Shown here piece after piece: positions 17,171-26,761 of a DNA stretch of 58,009 nucleotides. The notes beneath the pieces are model-generated. The model searched no databases, had not been told where the DNA came from, and worked only from the letters and a program-made list of their open reading frames with translations. The translations under genes and the position numbers were made by a program. The stretch comes from GCA-002727735 sp038134525 (GTDB lineage: Bacteria > Bacteroidota > Bacteroidia > Flavobacteriales_D > Parvicellaceae). Numbering within the stretch: position 1 is the first letter of the stretch; every line of letters begins with the position of its first letter. The stretch lies in assembly GCA_038134525.1 (NCBI GenBank), contig JAYPVI010000015.1, positions 1 through 58,009 of the forward strand, written 5' to 3'.

Positions 17171-18310
17171 ATGAGTAATATTTATGTTTTAGGTGCCGGT
17201 ATGGTAGGTAGTGCTATGGCTGTAGATTTAGCTAAAAAACACCAAGTAACAATTTCTGATATAAGTTCTGAGGTTTTGTTGAAAGTACAAAAAAAGGAAC
17301 CTTCATTAAAGACTGAAATATTAGATGTAACTGATATAAAATCTTTAGAACTAAAAATTAAAGATGCTGATTTAGTACTTTCTGCTGTACCCGGATTTCT
17401 GGGTTTTGAAACGCTAAGGAATATCATTTTATTAGGTAAAAATACAGTTGATATTTCTTTTTTTCCGGAGAACGCTTTAGAACTAGATAAGTTAGCAAAA
17501 GAAAAAAATGTGACTGCTATTGTGGATTGCGGAGTAGCTCCTGGAATGGATAATGTGATTTTAGGATATTACAATGAAACTCATCAAATAGATGTTTTTG
17601 AATGTTTAGTAGGCGGTTTACCTAAAGTAAAAAAATGGCCTTTTTGTTACAAAGCTCCTTTTTCACCAATTGATGTCATAGAAGAGTATACAAGACCGGC
17701 AAGATACATCGAAAATGGAGAACTCATTGTAAGACCTCCCTTGACTGATTGTGATTTCGTGGAATTCGATAAAGTGGGCACTTTAGAGTCGTTCAATTCT
17801 GATGGGCTTAGATCTATTATTCACACCATGCCCCATATTAAGAACATGAAAGAAAAGACCCTTCGTTACCCAGGTCATGTTGAATATATACGTGTTTTAA
17901 AAGAAAGTGGATTTTTTAAAGAGGAACCCATGTTTGATAATGGTATTTCTGCTTTAGATGTAACTTCTAAAATTCTTTTTAACGAGTGGAAATTGGCTGA
18001 GGATGAAGAAGAACTAACCGTGATGCGAGTTACCATAATAGGAACCCAAAAACAATCAAATACAAAAGAGAAAATAGTTTTTGATTTGCATGATGAGTTT
18101 GATCATGATACTAAAATTTCATCAATGGCTAGAACAACTGGATATACGGCTACTGCTGCTGTAAGTATGTTTTTAGATGGGCTAGTTAATAAAAAAGGGG
18201 TGTTGCCCCCTGAATTAGTTGGCTCTGATAAGGTGTGTTATGATTACTTTTTTAAATATCTAAAAGAAAGAGGAGTGAATTACCACAAAAGTACAATTAA
18301 ATTAAGTTAG
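17171..18310 (+). CDS. Saccharopine dehydrogenase family protein (possible lysine 6-dehydrogenase type)
   Basis: A 379-residue NAD(P)-dependent enzyme. The N-terminal Rossmann motif YVLGAGMVGSAMA is at residues 5-17, followed by DADLVLSAVPGFLG. The catalytic half contains VDCGVAPGMDN and GGLPKVKKWPFCYKAPFSP, typical of the saccharopine dehydrogenase C-terminal domain in the LYS9/L-lysine dehydrogenase group. The size matches lysine 6-dehydrogenase and short saccharopine reductases rather than bifunctional enzymes. The likely role is lysine degradation, with the exact substrate open. No other lysine genes are near. The stop codon overlaps that of the converging T9SS plug gene by 4 bp. Confidence 0.85.
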   Translation: MSNIYVLGAGMVGSAMAVDLAKKHQVTISDISSEVLLKVQKKEPSLKTEILDVTDIKSLELKIKDADLVLSAVPGFLGFETLRNIILLGKNTVDISFFPENALELDKLAKEKNVTAIVDCGVAPGMDNVILGYYNETHQIDVFECLVGGLPKVKKWPFCYKAPFSPIDVIEEYTRPARYIENGELIVRPPLTDCDFVEFDKVGTLESFNSDGLRSIIHTMPHIKNMKEKTLRYPGHVEYIRVLKESGFFKEEPMFDNGISALDVTSKILFNEWKLAEDEEELTVMRVTIIGTQKQSNTKEKIVFDLHDEFDHDTKISSMARTTGYTATAAVSMFLDGLVNKKGVLPPELVGSDKVCYDYFFKYLKERGVNYHKSTIKLS

Positions 18311-19659
18311 GTGTCTTTATCGTAAACCTGATAATGTAATAGCCTGTCATATAGACCAAGGGGATCTTTATAATATACTTTTATAATATATTCATTATTG
18401 GTTTCAAAGTGAGCACCTTCTATTTTTCTTGAATTTAGCTTTTCATTGATTTGATTTACATAAATGTAATTGTAATAACCTTGTTTTAATTTTATTTTAT
18501 TAGAATAACTTTGTTTTATAGAGTCATAATGCATTAAGAATTCATCATGTATTCCCCAATTCGTGAATTGTCCAAACAAATAAATTTCACCTTCGATTTT
18601 TTTCATGGGTAACTCAAATTGAACATGAGCGTATTCTCCTTGAGTATTTTTTAATTCACTTTGGTAGGATTGAATAATGAACTTTCCATTAAAGTCTTTA
18701 TACTCTAGATATTGTCTATATGTTCTTTTAATTTCTGGTTGTATTTCAACTTGATAACCCTTTTCATTAAGGTTAACTTTTTTGATGTTTTGGCCTCCAG
18801 TGATGAGATTACTCATGTCAAAAAATCGAAATTCATTTCCTCCGTTGAAAACTCGGTCTTCATTTAATAAAAAAGTGACTTTATCATCTCTAATAAAATT
18901 GGGCTCCATAAACCATATTTCATCAAATTCTTGATGGTTTTGCTGGACGTTTACAAATAAGTTTTGAAATGGATCATTTATATTGTTGTAATTGTAGTTA
19001 CAGCTTAATTCCACAGCTTGTATGTAATTACGTTGATCAATATCGGTAGTCCTTGAAATACTAAAAGACGCTTTTGCTGTTTCTTCACTTACATAAAATC
19101 GTATTCTGGCTAGAGGTTTTTCATTCTGATTTTCATAAAATATGTTCAAGCAGTAATTCCCTGATTTTATGAAATTGATGTTTTCGTTTGGTAACTTAAA
19201 ATGATAATGTACATATTGTTCTTGAGTTCCATGCGATAAAATTACATCTTCAATGTAATTCGTCTCAAATCCATTCAAGTACTCCATTACCATCAAATCA
19301 CTTTTATTCCAATGCATATCACAATGAATGATTTCATATTGCAAAGGAGTAGGGTCAGGTTCTAATAAATCAAAATCAACATTTAATTTTTGTTCGCTAT
19401 TGAGATAATAGCATGGTTCAACTGATCTTAATCTTTCTGAACTTATTTGAATGCTTTTTATCACAGGATTTAAAATGTTTTCTATGTATGAAATTTCTTC
19501 ATCTTCATTTTTTAAGGCTTCATCGGTATCTTTTTTAATTACATAATAATCGTTTGTATTATTATTTACACGGTCTGTAATATGACATTCTTGAAGACAA
19601 AAAATGGAGCATACCGTAATTAAAAAAAATACGAAGTTTTTTACTTTATTTATAATCAT
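18307..19659 (-). CDS. Type IX secretion system plug protein (DUF5103 family)
   Basis: The open frame begins 57 bp earlier, but ATG 19659 gives a proper signal sequence (MIINKVKNFVFFLITVCSIFC), so I use that start (450 residues). Two family signatures are visible: EIIHCDMHWNKSDL followed by EYLNGF, and an S-H-G-T...YVHYHFKLP segment. A later part has ELPMKKIEGEIYLFGQFTNW. This matches DUF5103, one member of which caps the periplasmic side of the giant SprA translocon in Flavobacterium. I infer an envelope protein serving the secretion of the T9SS cargo proteins in this window. The CHITD segment after the signal might be a lipobox, but it is not canonical. Confidence 0.8.
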   Translation of the reverse strand: MIINKVKNFVFFLITVCSIFCLQECHITDRVNNNTNDYYVIKKDTDEALKNEDEEISYIENILNPVIKSIQISSERLRSVEPCYYLNSEQKLNVDFDLLEPDPTPLQYEIIHCDMHWNKSDLMVMEYLNGFETNYIEDVILSHGTQEQYVHYHFKLPNENINFIKSGNYCLNIFYENQNEKPLARIRFYVSEETAKASFSISRTTDIDQRNYIQAVELSCNYNYNNINDPFQNLFVNVQQNHQEFDEIWFMEPNFIRDDKVTFLLNEDRVFNGGNEFRFFDMSNLITGGQNIKKVNLNEKGYQVEIQPEIKRTYRQYLEYKDFNGKFIIQSYQSELKNTQGEYAHVQFELPMKKIEGEIYLFGQFTNWGIHDEFLMHYDSIKQSYSNKIKLKQGYYNYIYVNQINEKLNSRKIEGAHFETNNEYIIKVYYKDPLGLYDRLLHYQVYDKDT

Positions 19660-19697
19660 TCTAAATTGTGAATTAGAGTGTAATAATATTTTACACA

Positions 19698-19729
19698 TTG
19701 CATCAAAATAACACAAATTTATAAATTTG
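19698..19729 (+). promoter_or_regulatory. Probable promoter of the nqr operon
   Basis: TAAATTTG at 19722-19729 matches the Bacteroidota -7 element TAnnTTTG exactly. A TTG at 19698-19700 lies 21 bases upstream, where the -33 element is expected. The box ends 25 bases before the nqrA ATG. This is the best-spaced promoter I found in the window. Confidence 0.55.
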
Positions 19730-19754
19730 CCACGTTAAAATTTTTCATCTATTT

Positions 19755-21107
19755 ATGAAAATATCTGTAAGAAAAGGCCTGGACATTAATTTAAAGGGCG
19801 AAGCTGAAAAAATACTAGCTGAATCAAAAGATCCACAATTTATCGCAATTAAACCAACTGACTTTTCTGGACTGGTCCCCAAATTGTTAGTAAAGGAGGG
19901 TGATACTGTTAAATGCGGTTCACCAGTTTTCTGTGACAAATACAATGATCAAATAAACTATGTATCCCCAATAAGCGGGAAAGTGCAAGAAATTGTCAGA
20001 GGAGAAAAAAGAAGAATTCTAGCAGTTACAATTGAGTCAGATGGTAAAATGGATCAACTAACACTTAAACCTAAGGACTTAGCAAAATTAGATGCAAATG
20101 AGGTTAAATCTGAGTTGATGACCGCTGGTTTATGGCCATTCTTTAGGATGAGACCAATTGATATTGTAGCTATCCCTTCTGATACTCCAAAATCTATTTT
20201 CATTTCTGGATTCGACTCCCACCCACTTGCACCAGATTTTGATTTCATTATGAAAGACAAATCTGCAGAGTTTAATGCTGGTTTAGAAGTTATCAGTAAG
20301 CTTACATCAGGAAATATTAATCTCCAATTAAGGTCAGATGCTAGTGAAGTTTTTACAAAGGCCACAAATGTTGTCATTAATACGGTTTCAGGTCCTCATC
20401 CTGCTGGAAATGTTGGTGTTCAAATACATGAGATTGATACACTAAATAAAGGTGAGGTAGTATGGTACATTAATCCTCAGGACGTTATGGTTATTGGAAG
20501 ATATGCCTTAACTGGTGCTTATGATGTTTCAAAGGTAATTGCAGTTGGTGGAAGTAATATTTCAGAAAGAAAATATTACAAAACTATTTCAGGAGCTCCT
20601 GTAAAAAGTATTTTGAATGAGAAAGCAATTGACGATAATAGCCGAATTATTTCAGGAAATGTATTAACTGGAGATCGAGTAGATTTAGACGGGTTTTTAG
20701 GTTTTTATCATCACCAAATATCAGTTATTCCAGAAGGTAATACCTATAAATTCTTTTTGAAAGATGGATGGCTAAGCCCAGGATTTAATAGTTTTTCTGC
20801 ATCAAGAGCTTACCCTAGTTGGTTGATGCCAAAATCAAAAAATTACAACATAGATACCAACTTAAATGGTGAGGAGAGAGCTTTTGTGGTGTCAGGACAA
20901 TATGAAAAAGTTTTCCCCTTTGATATTTATCCTGTACAATTATTGAAATCTATTATTACTAACGATATAGAAAAAATGGAAAACCTTGGTATTTATGAAG
21001 TTTCTCCAGAAGATTTTGCACTCTGTGAGTTTGTTTGTACTTCCAAAGTGAATTTACAGAAGATTGTAAGAGATGGTCTTGATTTGATATATAAAGAATG
21101 CATGTAA
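19755..21107 (+). CDS. nqrA: Na+-translocating NADH:quinone reductase subunit A
   Basis: This is the peripheral cytoplasmic subunit of the sodium-pumping NADH:ubiquinone/menaquinone oxidoreductase. Its 450 residues agree with the family. The N-terminal half shows IKPTDFSGLVPKLLVKEGD followed by SPVFCDK and SPISGKVQEIVRGEKR, a biotinyl-like fold. FISGFDSHPLAPDFD and HPAGNVGVQIHEI are further NqrA signatures. It is the first of seven same-strand genes, with a good promoter just upstream. No cofactor is bound by this subunit in known complexes. Confidence 0.97.
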   Translation: MKISVRKGLDINLKGEAEKILAESKDPQFIAIKPTDFSGLVPKLLVKEGDTVKCGSPVFCDKYNDQINYVSPISGKVQEIVRGEKRRILAVTIESDGKMDQLTLKPKDLAKLDANEVKSELMTAGLWPFFRMRPIDIVAIPSDTPKSIFISGFDSHPLAPDFDFIMKDKSAEFNAGLEVISKLTSGNINLQLRSDASEVFTKATNVVINTVSGPHPAGNVGVQIHEIDTLNKGEVVWYINPQDVMVIGRYALTGAYDVSKVIAVGGSNISERKYYKTISGAPVKSILNEKAIDDNSRIISGNVLTGDRVDLDGFLGFYHHQISVIPEGNTYKFFLKDGWLSPGFNSFSASRAYPSWLMPKSKNYNIDTNLNGEERAFVVSGQYEKVFPFDIYPVQLLKSIITNDIEKMENLGIYEVSPEDFALCEFVCTSKVNLQKIVRDGLDLIYKECM

Positions 21108-21122
21108 TTAAAATAATTAAAA

Positions 21123-22331
21123 GTGAAGTTTTTAAGAAAAATATTTGATAATGCACATGAAAAGCTTAATGCAAATGAGAAAACAAAAAAGTTTTTCCCT
21201 CTAGTTGATGCTTTTGATACATTGATGTTTACTCCAAACCATGTAACCTCAAAGGGTTCTCATATTAGAGATGCAATCGATTTAAAACGTACCATGATGT
21301 TAGTTATTCTAGCATTAGTACCTTGTTTGCTATTTGGTATTTACAATACTGGATATCAACATTATAGAGTACTTGGTGAAGATGCGTCCTTTTTAGAAAT
21401 GATTATGAAGGGTGCATGGGTAGTTTTGCCTCTTGTTATCGTATCCTATTCTTCAGGACTATTTGTTGAATTTATATTTGCTATCCGTAATGGTCATTCT
21501 GTACAGGAAGGATTTTTAGTTTCGGGTATGTTAATACCACTCTGTATGCCAGCAGATGTTCCCTTATGGATGGTAGCCATTGCAACAATTTTTGCTGTGG
21601 TTATTGGTAAAGAGGTATTTGGAGGTACAGGCATGAATATTCTTAATGTAGCCCTAACTGCCCGAGCATTTCTTTTCTTTGCACATCCAACAAAAATGTC
21701 AGGAAATGAAGTTTGGGTAACTGGATTTTCTGAAATGAAAGGAGAAGGTCTAGTTGACGCATCAAGTGGTGCTACTGCTCTAGGTGACTTAGCATCAACG
21801 CTCAGTGTTTCTACTTCTGATCCAATTGCAACATCAGTATCTCAAAATTTTGAAGGTACTTTTAGCTTAATGAATTCATTTTTAGGCTTCATTCCAGGTT
21901 CAGTTGGAGAAACTTCTGCATTGATGTGTTTAATTGGAGCAGGAATCTTATTATGGACAGGTATTGCAAGTTGGAGAATTATTATTTCATTTTTTATTGG
22001 TGGTTTTGTAATGGCAAGTATTTTAAATGCTGTAGGAGGAAATGTTTATTTCGAATTACCAGCAATTCACCAACTTATGCTTGGAGGCTTCATGTTTGGA
22101 ATGGTATTTATGGCTACTGACCCTGTTACGGCTTCTCATACTAATACGGGTAAGTTTATTTATGGGTTTTTAGGAGGATTTCTTGGGATCCTAATTAGAA
22201 TGGTCAATCCAGCATACCCAGAAGGAGTTATGTTGGCCATTTTAATTGCTAATGTATTTGCACCATTAATTGATCATATGGTGATTCAGTCTAATATAAA
22301 CCGAAGATTAAAAAGATTAAAAACAGCTTAA
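21123..22331 (+). CDS. nqrB: Na+-translocating NADH:quinone reductase subunit B
   Basis: A 402-residue membrane subunit with about ten transmembrane helices that carries a covalent FMN and riboflavin in known complexes. The FMN attachment motif S-G-A-T is at residues 215-218 (T218), in ASSGATALGDL. Other signatures are HVFTPNHVTSKG-like (TPNHVTSKGSHIRD) and MATDPVTASHT. The start is GTG at 21123, 15 bp after nqrA; no in-frame ATG gives a full N-terminus. It is the main sodium-conducting subunit together with NqrD/E. Confidence 0.97.
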   Translation: MKFLRKIFDNAHEKLNANEKTKKFFPLVDAFDTLMFTPNHVTSKGSHIRDAIDLKRTMMLVILALVPCLLFGIYNTGYQHYRVLGEDASFLEMIMKGAWVVLPLVIVSYSSGLFVEFIFAIRNGHSVQEGFLVSGMLIPLCMPADVPLWMVAIATIFAVVIGKEVFGGTGMNILNVALTARAFLFFAHPTKMSGNEVWVTGFSEMKGEGLVDASSGATALGDLASTLSVSTSDPIATSVSQNFEGTFSLMNSFLGFIPGSVGETSALMCLIGAGILLWTGIASWRIIISFFIGGFVMASILNAVGGNVYFELPAIHQLMLGGFMFGMVFMATDPVTASHTNTGKFIYGFLGGFLGILIRMVNPAYPEGVMLAILIANVFAPLIDHMVIQSNINRRLKRLKTA

Positions 22332-22332
22332 A

Positions 22333-23091
22333 ATGGCAGTAAACAAAGATAGTAATGCGTACACGGTAACTTTTGCTGTAATATTAGTTATTGTAGTAGG
22401 TGGGCTTTTAGCTTTTATTTCAAATGGATTGAAACCTCTTCAGGATAAAAACTTGAAAAATGAAAAGAAACAATATATTTTGAATTGCCTACCAGGAAAC
22501 AAGTCAATTTCAAGAGACCAAGCGGGAACTGAATTTGCCAATTTTGTGAAGGAACGAGTTATACTTAACTATAATGGCGAAGAGTTAGATAATACATTTA
22601 TGAGTTCAGACCAGTTACTTGATGATAAAAATCCCAATGATGCTTTTAGTATTGATTTGCTAAAAGAGTATAAAACCATTTCAAAAAAAGAAGAAAGAAA
22701 TTATCCACTTTTTATTTGTCAGGTAGATGGTGAAAAATACTATGTTGCTCCTGTTATGGGTAAAGGACTTTGGGCTGCAGTTTGGGGCTACATCGCTTTA
22801 GATGAAAAGGGAGAGAAAATTGCTGGTGCTGTATTTGATCATAAATCTGAAACTCCTGGATTGGGAGCAGAAATTTCTCAAGATTTCTTTGAGGATCAAT
22901 TTGTTGGTAAACTTATTTCAAATGAAAGCGGTTATAAAGCAATTGAGGTAAATAAGCCAGGAAGTCCATTAAATGATTATCAAGTTGATGGTATTAGTGG
23001 TGGAACATTCACTAGTGTTGGTGTTGAAGAGATGATGGAACGAACTCTTTCTGTTTATCAGAAATACATAAAAAATTTAAATAGATCTTAA
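22333..23091 (+). CDS. nqrC: Na+-translocating NADH:quinone reductase subunit C
   Basis: A 252-residue subunit with one N-terminal membrane helix (about 10-30) and a periplasmic FMN-binding domain. GKGLWAAVWGYIALD and ETPGLGAEI are typical. The flavinylation site reads D219-G-I-S-G-G-T225-F-T-S: the Thr that takes FMN from ApbE is kept, but the usual Ala before it is Gly. The gene starts 1 base after nqrB ends, so translational coupling is likely. Confidence 0.97.
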   Translation: MAVNKDSNAYTVTFAVILVIVVGGLLAFISNGLKPLQDKNLKNEKKQYILNCLPGNKSISRDQAGTEFANFVKERVILNYNGEELDNTFMSSDQLLDDKNPNDAFSIDLLKEYKTISKKEERNYPLFICQVDGEKYYVAPVMGKGLWAAVWGYIALDEKGEKIAGAVFDHKSETPGLGAEISQDFFEDQFVGKLISNESGYKAIEVNKPGSPLNDYQVDGISGGTFTSVGVEEMMERTLSVYQKYIKNLNRS

Positions 23092-23101
23092 TCAACAAGT
23101 T

Positions 23102-23800
23102 ATGGCAGAAGAAACAGTAATCGTTGAAGAGAAGAAAGAAGTAAGGGAAAGAGAACCTTTATTTTCGAAAAAAAATAAAAAATTAATTACTGATCCTTTA
23201 GATGAGAATAATCCCGTTACTATCCAAGTTTTGGGAATCTGCTCCGCTCTAGCTGTTACGGTTCAAATGAAAGCAGCTGTAGTGATGTCCATTTCAGTTT
23301 TATTTGTTCTTTTAATGGCTAATATTTCCGTATCCTTAATGAGGAATCTCATTCCTAACAGGATTAGAATCATTGTACAATTGGTTGTTGTAGCTTCTCT
23401 TGTAATTATTGTAGATCAAGTCTTAAAGGCTTATTTATATGATGTTTCTAAAGAACTTTCTGTATTTGTTGGCCTTATTATTACCAATTGCATAATCATG
23501 GGTAGATTAGAAGCATTTGCATTAGGAAATAAAGTTTGGCCATCTACTTTAGATGCCCTTGGTAATTCAATTGGATATGCCATGGTATTGGTTGTCGTCT
23601 CCTTTTTTAAGGAATTATTTGGTTCGGGAAAACTTTTTGGAATGGAGATTTTTGGTAATGCTACAGAAGGTACTGGACTATATGCAATGGGGTACATGGA
23701 TAATGGTCTTATGTTATTACCTCCATCATCTTTAATTATCGTAGCCATTTACATTTGGGTGCAAAAAATGAGAAACCCAAACCTAATTGAAACACATTAA
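23102..23800 (+). CDS. nqrD: Na+-translocating NADH:quinone reductase subunit D
   Basis: A 232-residue integral membrane subunit with about six helices after a charged, about 40-residue cytoplasmic N-terminus that is longer than in Vibrio. C47 (GICSALAV) and C130 (TNCIIMGRLEAFA) match the conserved pair that, together with two cysteines of NqrE, holds the iron centre inside the membrane. The family also includes RnfE, but the operon decides for Nqr. Confidence 0.96.
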   Translation: MAEETVIVEEKKEVREREPLFSKKNKKLITDPLDENNPVTIQVLGICSALAVTVQMKAAVVMSISVLFVLLMANISVSLMRNLIPNRIRIIVQLVVVASLVIIVDQVLKAYLYDVSKELSVFVGLIITNCIIMGRLEAFALGNKVWPSTLDALGNSIGYAMVLVVVSFFKELFGSGKLFGMEIFGNATEGTGLYAMGYMDNGLMLLPPSSLIIVAIYIWVQKMRNPNLIETH

Positions 23801-23811
23801 TAAGATAAATT

Positions 23812-24426
23812 ATGGATTTAGTGAATATATTTATAAGGAGTGCTTTCGTAGACAATATGATATTTGCATTCTTTTTTGGAATGTGCTCTTATTTAGCCGT
23901 TTCTAAAACAGTAAAGACAGCTGTTGGGTTAGGTTTTGCCGTCATTTTTGTATTGACAGTAACTATACCGATTAATTACTTAATTGAAAATTATGTACTA
24001 AAAGAGGGCGCTTTATCCTGGATGGGTGACGAATATGCATCTATCAACCTTAATTACCTTACTTATATTATGTTTATTGCTGTAATTGCTTCAACGGTGC
24101 AATTAGTAGAAATGATAGTGGAAAAAATTTCGCCAGCGTTGTATGGTGCTTTGGGAATTTTCTTGCCTCTTATCGCTGTTAATTGTGCTATTTTAGGAGG
24201 TGCATTATTTATGCAAGAAAAACAGTTTGCTACAATTGGTCAAGCTACTGTCTATGGATTGGGATCTGGAGTAGGTTGGTTCATTGCTGTTGTTTTGATT
24301 GCAGCTATTAGAGAAAGAATACGATATGCTAATATTCCAGGCCCATTGAGAGGTGTTGGAATGGCTTTTTTAATAACGGGACTTATGGGCTTAGCCTTTT
24401 TAGGTTTTATGGGATTTGAAATATAA
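23812..24426 (+). CDS. nqrE: Na+-translocating NADH:quinone reductase subunit E
   Basis: A 204-residue membrane subunit with six helices, homologous to NqrD in inverted topology. C25 (FFGMCSYLAVS) and C125 (AVNCAILGGALF) supply the second half of the intramembrane iron centre. The C-terminus GLMGLAFLGFMGF is typical. It is 11 bp after nqrD and 18 bp before nqrF. Confidence 0.97.
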   Translation: MDLVNIFIRSAFVDNMIFAFFFGMCSYLAVSKTVKTAVGLGFAVIFVLTVTIPINYLIENYVLKEGALSWMGDEYASINLNYLTYIMFIAVIASTVQLVEMIVEKISPALYGALGIFLPLIAVNCAILGGALFMQEKQFATIGQATVYGLGSGVGWFIAVVLIAAIRERIRYANIPGPLRGVGMAFLITGLMGLAFLGFMGFEI

Positions 24427-24444
24427 TAACTTAATAAAACGGAA

Positions 24445-25749
24445 ATGACAATATCAACGATCATCATACCAATATTAGTTTGCTTAACTGTAGTTCTAGC
24501 TTTAACATTTATACTTTTAGCAGCTAAATCTTTTCTGGTTTCATCAGGAAAAGTGAAAATCACAATTAATGGCGAAAAAACCATTGAAGTTGAAGGTGGA
24601 TCTACACTTCTTACAACTCTAGGTAATGAAGGGATATTTTTGCCATCTGCTTGTGGTGGTGGTGGAACCTGTGTTCAATGCACCTGTCAAGTCCATTCAG
24701 GAGGAGGAAGCATTTTGCCTACAGAGGTCCCACACTTCTCTAGAAAGCAAATTGCAGATAATTTCAGATTAGGTTGCCAAGTAAAGGTTAAGGAAGATAT
24801 GGAGATTGAAGTGGAAGAAGAGATAATGGGTATCAAAGAATGGGAAGCAACCGTTGTTTCTAATTACAATGTAGCTACTTATATTAAAGAATTCATTGTG
24901 GAAATACCAGAGGATATGGATTACAAAGCAGGTGGGTATATTCAAATTAAAATTCCAAAAGGAGAAGTTAAATTTTCGGATATGGATGTCAAAGCTCATC
25001 CAACAGATCATCCTGGTGAACCAGATAAATTTGAAAAGGATTGGGCAGAAGGTAAATTTGCCATTAGAGATTTAGTCATGAAAAATGATGAAGAAGTGGT
25101 TAGAGCTTACTCAATGGCTTCATATCCAGCAGAAGGTAGAAATATCATGCTTAATGTTAGGGTTGCAGCTCCACCATGGGATAGAGGGAAAGATTCGTGG
25201 ATGGATGTAAATCCTGGTGTTGCTTCATCCTACATATTTAATCAAAAGCCTGGGGATAAAGTAACGATTTCTGGACCTTATGGAGAGTTCTTTATAAATC
25301 ATTCGGAGGCTGAAATGCTTTACATTGGTGGAGGTGCAGGTATGGCGCCAATGAGATCACATCTGTATGAGTTGTTTAAGACATTAAAGACTGGAAGAAA
25401 GGTTTCATATTGGTATGGAGGTAGATCTAGAGCGGAACTGTTTTATATCCACTACTTTAGGGATCTTGAAAAAGAATTCCCAAACTTTAAATTTTATATG
25501 GTTCTTTCTGACGCTCTTCCTGAAGATAACTGGGTAGAGAAAAAAGATATCAATGATCCTGAAGGTGATGGTTTTGTTGGTTTTGTCCATCAAGCTGTGA
25601 TAGATCAATATTTATCTACACATGAGGCACCGGAAGATATTGAATATTACTTTTGTGGTCCACCTTTAATGAATCAGGCCGTATTGAAAATGTGTGATGA
25701 TTGGGGAGTGCCACCAGAACAAGTAAGATTTGATGACTTTGGGGGTTAA
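24445..25749 (+). CDS. nqrF: Na+-translocating NADH:quinone reductase subunit F
   Basis: The 434-residue electron-input subunit: an N-terminal membrane helix (about 4-28), a [2Fe-2S] ferredoxin domain with C70, C76, C79 and C111, then an FAD domain (RAYSMASYP) and an NADH-binding domain (GGGAGMAPMRSHL, YYFCGPP). It oxidises NADH and passes electrons through FAD and the iron-sulfur centre to the membrane subunits. All expected cofactor residues are present and the length is normal. Its end overlaps the start of apbE. Confidence 0.98.
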   Translation: MTISTIIIPILVCLTVVLALTFILLAAKSFLVSSGKVKITINGEKTIEVEGGSTLLTTLGNEGIFLPSACGGGGTCVQCTCQVHSGGGSILPTEVPHFSRKQIADNFRLGCQVKVKEDMEIEVEEEIMGIKEWEATVVSNYNVATYIKEFIVEIPEDMDYKAGGYIQIKIPKGEVKFSDMDVKAHPTDHPGEPDKFEKDWAEGKFAIRDLVMKNDEEVVRAYSMASYPAEGRNIMLNVRVAAPPWDRGKDSWMDVNPGVASSYIFNQKPGDKVTISGPYGEFFINHSEAEMLYIGGGAGMAPMRSHLYELFKTLKTGRKVSYWYGGRSRAELFYIHYFRDLEKEFPNFKFYMVLSDALPEDNWVEKKDINDPEGDGFVGFVHQAVIDQYLSTHEAPEDIEYYFCGPPLMNQAVLKMCDDWGVPPEQVRFDDFGG

Positions 25750-26761
25750 ATCTTTTTTTCTCCCTTCTTTTGTTGTCTTTTCTATTTTCCTTATTTCTTG
25801 TGATAATGGATCCAATTCTTCAGCGAATTACTTAAAAATAAATGGTTTTGCTCAAGGCTCCACGTTTAGTATAATCTACAATGATCAACGTGATTTAAGC
25901 GCAGAAATAAACGCAGTCTTAACTGATTTTGATAAAGAACTTTCCACCTATGATAATGAAAGTTTCATAAGTGAAATCAATAATTCTAATGATTCATGTT
26001 TTTCATTAAACGATCATGAATGGTTTGAAACGTGTTTTCATTATGCTGAATTCTTTTACAACGAAACTGGTGGTAAATTTAATCCCTCAATCTATCCTTT
26101 AGTAGATTACTGGGGTTTTTATACTAATACTATTCCAAGGATTGATTCGAATTTTATAAGAGATTCAATTTTGCCTTTATTAGTTTTAGAAGAAAATTTT
26201 ACAGTATTAGATAGTGGACAGAATAGCTTTATATGTAAAACTAGCAAAAGTGCCAAGTTGGATTTTAATGCCATTGCACAAGGATATAGTGTCGATGTTA
26301 TTTCGGATTTTTTAGAATCCAAAAATATTCAAAACTACATGGTAGAAATAGGAGGTGAAATAAGAACTAAAGGGGTAAATCATAAAGGGGAATATTGGAA
26401 GATTGGTATTGAAAGACCAGTGGATAGTTCTTATATTGGTCAATATGGCTTTCAGAGAATTATTGAATTGAAAAACCAAGCCTTAGCTACATCTGGGAAT
26501 TATAGGAAATTCAAAACCGTTGATGGGAATCGTGTATCTCATACTATAAATCCATTATCAGGGTATCCCACAAACAACAATTTATTAAGTGTTTCTGTAA
26601 TTACGGATAAAGCGACTACTGCAGATGCTTTATCCACTTCCTTTATGGTCATGGGTAGGGCCAAAACTATAGATTACCTAAATAAAATCGAAAAGGCTCA
26701 ATTTCAGGTGTATATGATATATGATTCTTTAGGAGAATTTAAAGAGTGGAGTAATTATTAA
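25733..26761 (+). CDS. apbE: FAD:protein FMN transferase (ApbE), lipoprotein
   Basis: It transfers FMN from FAD to Thr in NqrB and NqrC, which explains its place at the end of the nqr operon. ATG 25733 (a TTG codon precedes it directly) gives a lipoprotein signal ending in FLISC. Family features are GSTFSIIY, DFNAIAQGYSVD, the GGE motif in MVEIGGEIRTKG, SGNYRKF, HTINPLSG and TADALSTSFMVMG. The length of about 343 residues is normal. It overlaps nqrF by 17 bp and its stop codon interlocks with that of the small opposite-strand gene. Confidence 0.95.
   Translation: MTLGVKSFFLPSFVVFSIFLISCDNGSNSSANYLKINGFAQGSTFSIIYNDQRDLSAEINAVLTDFDKELSTYDNESFISEINNSNDSCFSLNDHEWFETCFHYAEFFYNETGGKFNPSIYPLVDYWGFYTNTIPRIDSNFIRDSILPLLVLEENFTVLDSGQNSFICKTSKSAKLDFNAIAQGYSVDVISDFLESKNIQNYMVEIGGEIRTKGVNHKGEYWKIGIERPVDSSYIGQYGFQRIIELKNQALATSGNYRKFKTVDGNRVSHTINPLSGYPTNNNLLSVSVITDKATTADALSTSFMVMGRAKTIDYLNKIEKAQFQVYMIYDSLGEFKEWSNY

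Noticed and set aside
23431..23748. Minus-strand open frame inside nqrD
   Set aside because: nqrD is certain from family and operon; the antisense frame is a codon-bias shadow.
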